Below, piece by piece: positions 62,140-64,000 of a stretch of DNA of 64,000 bases. The stretch is from positions 1,178,001 to 1,242,000 of the forward strand of contig NZ_JAZKUG010000001.1 in the NCBI RefSeq assembly GCF_036625195.1, read 5' to 3'. Below the pieces are notes generated by a model that made no database searches, was not told the origin of the DNA, and saw only the letters and a list, made by a program, of their open reading frames with translations. Position 1 is the first letter of the stretch; each line of letters begins with the position of its first letter. A program made the translations under genes and the position numbers. Source of the stretch: Accumulibacter sp. (GTDB lineage Bacteria > Pseudomonadota > Gammaproteobacteria > Burkholderiales > Rhodocyclaceae).

Positions 62140-63570
62140 GTGCGCATCGTGATCCTGGGTGCTGGGCAGGTAGGGGCCAGCGTTGCCGAGAGTTTGGCTT
62201 CCGAGAACAACGACATCACCATGGTCGACAGCGACCAGGACCGCCTCGCCTACCTGCAGGACCGCCTCGACATCCAGACGGTACATGGCAACGCGGCGCA
62301 TCCTTCCGTTCTGGCGAGCGCCGGTGTGGACGACGCCGACCTGCTGATCGCCGTCACCCAGAGCGACCAGACCAATCTCGTCGCCTGCAAGGTGGCGCAC
62401 AGTGTCTTCAACGTACCCTCGCGAATCGCCCGCCTGCGAGCCGCCGACTTCGTCGACAGCGAAAAGCTGCTGGCGCCCGAGAACTTCGCCGTCGATTACG
62501 CACTGGTACCGGAGAAGGTGATCACCGAATACATCGCGCGCCTGGTGGACTTTCCGGAAGCGCTGCAGGTGCTCAGTTTTGCCGGTGGTTCGGTGGTCCT
62601 GGTGGGCGTCCGGGCCTACGCGGGTGGCCTCCTTGTCGGCAGCCCGATCAAGGAGATGCGTGGCCACCTGCCGCCCGAGATCGATGGTCGCATCGCTGCC
62701 ATCTACCGCCGCGACGGCGCCATCACGCCGAGCGGCGAAACGGTGGTCGAGGACGGCGATGAGGTCTTCCTGCTGGCCGCCGAGGAGCACATCCGGGCCG
62801 TGATGCGCGAGCTGCGCCGCTCGGTCGAACCGGTGCAACGGGTGATGATCGCCGGCGGTGGCAACATCGGGCTGCGCGTCGCGGAGGCGCTGCAGGCGCG
62901 TTGCCAGGTCAAGGTGATCGAGGTGGATCGACGGCGTGCCGAACACGTCGCCGGTGCGCTGAAATCGGCCCTGGTGCTCAGCGGCGATGCCACCGACGAG
63001 GAGTTGCTGCAGCAGGAGGCGATCGACGCGATGGACCTCTTCCTTGCACTGACCAACGACGACGAAGACAACATCATGGCCGCCTCACTGGCCAAGCGGA
63101 TGGGCTGCGCCCGCGTCCTGGCGCTGATCAATCGCCGGGCCTACGCCGAACTGGTCCAGGGCGGCCCGATCGACATTGCCATCTCGCCGGCGCAGGTGTC
63201 GATCGGTTCGTTGCTGACCTATGTCCGGCATGGCGACGTGGCGCAGGTGCACAGCTTGCGACGGGGCGCCGCCGAGGCGCTCGAGGTGGTCGCACACGGC
63301 GATCGCAAGACGTCGAAGGTCGTCGGCCGGCGAGTTGACGAGTTGCCGCAGATTCATGGGGCCTTCATCGCGGCCATCGTCCGCGATCTCGACCGCCACC
63401 GCGACGTCGGCTACCTCGGGCTGGCGAAGAAGAAGCAGAAGGGCCGCGTGCTGATCGCGCACAAGGACGTGGTCGTCGAGACCGATGACCACGTGATCGT
63501 CTTCTGCCTGGACAAGAAGGTGGTCAGGCAGGTCGAGAAGCTCTTCTCCGTCGGCTTCCACTTCTTCTGA
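62140..63570 (+). CDS. trkA: Trk potassium uptake regulatory subunit TrkA
   Basis: 476 residues, GTG start with AGGAGGGG just upstream. Two RCK halves, each with an NAD-binding Rossmann motif (ILGAGQVGASVAESLASE and IAGGGNIGLRVAEAL) and a TrkA-C domain. Cytoplasmic gating partner of TrkH. 44 nt after ntrX and 9 nt before trkH. Confidence 0.94.
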   Translation: MRIVILGAGQVGASVAESLASENNDITMVDSDQDRLAYLQDRLDIQTVHGNAAHPSVLASAGVDDADLLIAVTQSDQTNLVACKVAHSVFNVPSRIARLRAADFVDSEKLLAPENFAVDYALVPEKVITEYIARLVDFPEALQVLSFAGGSVVLVGVRAYAGGLLVGSPIKEMRGHLPPEIDGRIAAIYRRDGAITPSGETVVEDGDEVFLLAAEEHIRAVMRELRRSVEPVQRVMIAGGGNIGLRVAEALQARCQVKVIEVDRRRAEHVAGALKSALVLSGDATDEELLQQEAIDAMDLFLALTNDDEDNIMAASLAKRMGCARVLALINRRAYAELVQGGPIDIAISPAQVSIGSLLTYVRHGDVAQVHSLRRGAAEALEVVAHGDRKTSKVVGRRVDELPQIHGAFIAAIVRDLDRHRDVGYLGLAKKKQKGRVLIAHKDVVVETDDHVIVFCLDKKVVRQVEKLFSVGFHFF

Positions 63571-63579
63571 GAACGCGCC

Positions 63580-64000
63580 ATGCAACGCTATTACCCGGTG
63601 GTGCGGGTGCTTTCGCTGGTCATCCTGATGTTCGGCATGACGATGCTGGTGCCGTTGCTGCTTTCATGGCTCATGCACGATGGCGCCGAGAGCGCTTTCG
63701 ACGAGGCGGTCGTTCTCACCGTCGCCACCGGTCTCGGCCTGTGGTGGGCGACGCGCCGCGAGACACGCGACCTGACCATTCGCGACGGTTTCCTGATGGT
63801 CGCCCTGGTGTGGACCGTCCTGCCCGTTTATGCGGCGCTACCGCTGGTCCTGCAACTCAACCTCAGCTTCACTGATGCCTATTTCGAGGCGGTTTCGGGT
63901 CTGACGACCACCGGTGCGACGGTTGTCGTCGGTCTGGATGAGCTGCCGGTGTCGATCAACTTCTGGCGTACCCAGCTCGTCTGGCTGGGCGGCATGGGCT
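63580..64000 (+). CDS. trkH: Trk potassium transporter membrane subunit TrkH (partial, 3' end outside window)
   Basis: The first 140 residues are visible: MQRYYPVVRVLSLVILMFGM, two to three membrane helices, and the first pore loop AVSGLTTTGATVVVGLDELP with the selectivity-filter TTGAT. It follows trkA in the same operon and is cut at the window end. Confidence 0.92.
   Translation, partial: MQRYYPVVRVLSLVILMFGMTMLVPLLLSWLMHDGAESAFDEAVVLTVATGLGLWWATRRETRDLTIRDGFLMVALVWTVLPVYAALPLVLQLNLSFTDAYFEAVSGLTTTGATVVVGLDELPVSINFWRTQLVWLGGMG

Overview
The window is a high-GC, gene-dense chromosomal segment of a betaproteobacterium. The gene order rpmH-rnpA-yidD-yidC-mnmE facing dnaA-dnaN-gyrB, the def-fmt / rsmB-DUF4390-ntrY-ntrX-trkA-trkH block, and insertion sequences of the ISAzo13 and ISKra4 types suggest the Rhodocyclales (Candidatus Accumulibacter/Azoarcus-like). 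That placement is inferred from gene content and order, not from a phylogeny. Two parS sites and dnaA/dnaN place the window at the replication origin.

1-11.1 kb: the 3' end of a type I restriction HsdR gene and a GNAT acetyltransferase, then a minus-strand set: glnD; a large transglutaminase-DUF2126 protein; a circularly permuted ATP-grasp/alpha-E fusion; and a second transglutaminase-like protein. The last three form a conserved but biochemically uncharacterised peptide-ligase/peptidase-type cluster. 11.1-20.3 kb: an 0.8 kb gene-free stretch with a diverged 55-bp direct repeat; a GltA-type citrate synthase paralogue that has lost its catalytic histidines; an ISKra4-type element with a perfect 9-bp target duplication; an exported-protein group whose M48 metalloprotease is split by an ISAzo13-type element; glycerate kinase; and ppnP.

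20.7-33.16 kb: a roughly 12.4 kb integrative element at the 3' end of mnmE, not tied by sequence to any named element. It is bounded by direct repeats (a 16-bp and a 12-bp block that overlap the mnmE stop and the FCIG codons). It carries a tyrosine integrase, an array of short integrase arm-type repeats (ATGGGCACAAC), an AlpA-like regulator, a PC4-like single-stranded-DNA-binding protein, a winged-helix protein, a primase/DUF3987 helicase, four poorly characterised small genes, and a complete type III restriction-modification pair (mod-res) as cargo. Most of its genes overlap or nearly touch, which suggests one long minus-strand transcript.

33.1-43.5 kb: the origin region. mnmE, yidC, yidD, rnpA and rpmH read left; dnaA, dnaN and gyrB read right; pyrF converges on gyrB. 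The usual mnmE followers mnmG-rsmG-parA-parB are absent here, although parS sites are present at 48.9 and 55.7 kb. 43.6-64 kb: a lipopolysaccharide-kinase-like protein, tRNA-Ala(GGC) and tRNA-Glu(TTC) behind a strong promoter, thiC, a DUF1840 protein, an RsuA-family pseudouridine synthase, oxyR (both redox cysteines kept), topB, dprA, a LysM protein, def-fmt, an S1/P1-type nuclease, and the rsmB-DUF4390-ntrY-ntrX-trkA-trkH operon, which is cut by the window end. The NtrX-like regulator has a degenerate AAA+ domain with no recognisable Walker A.
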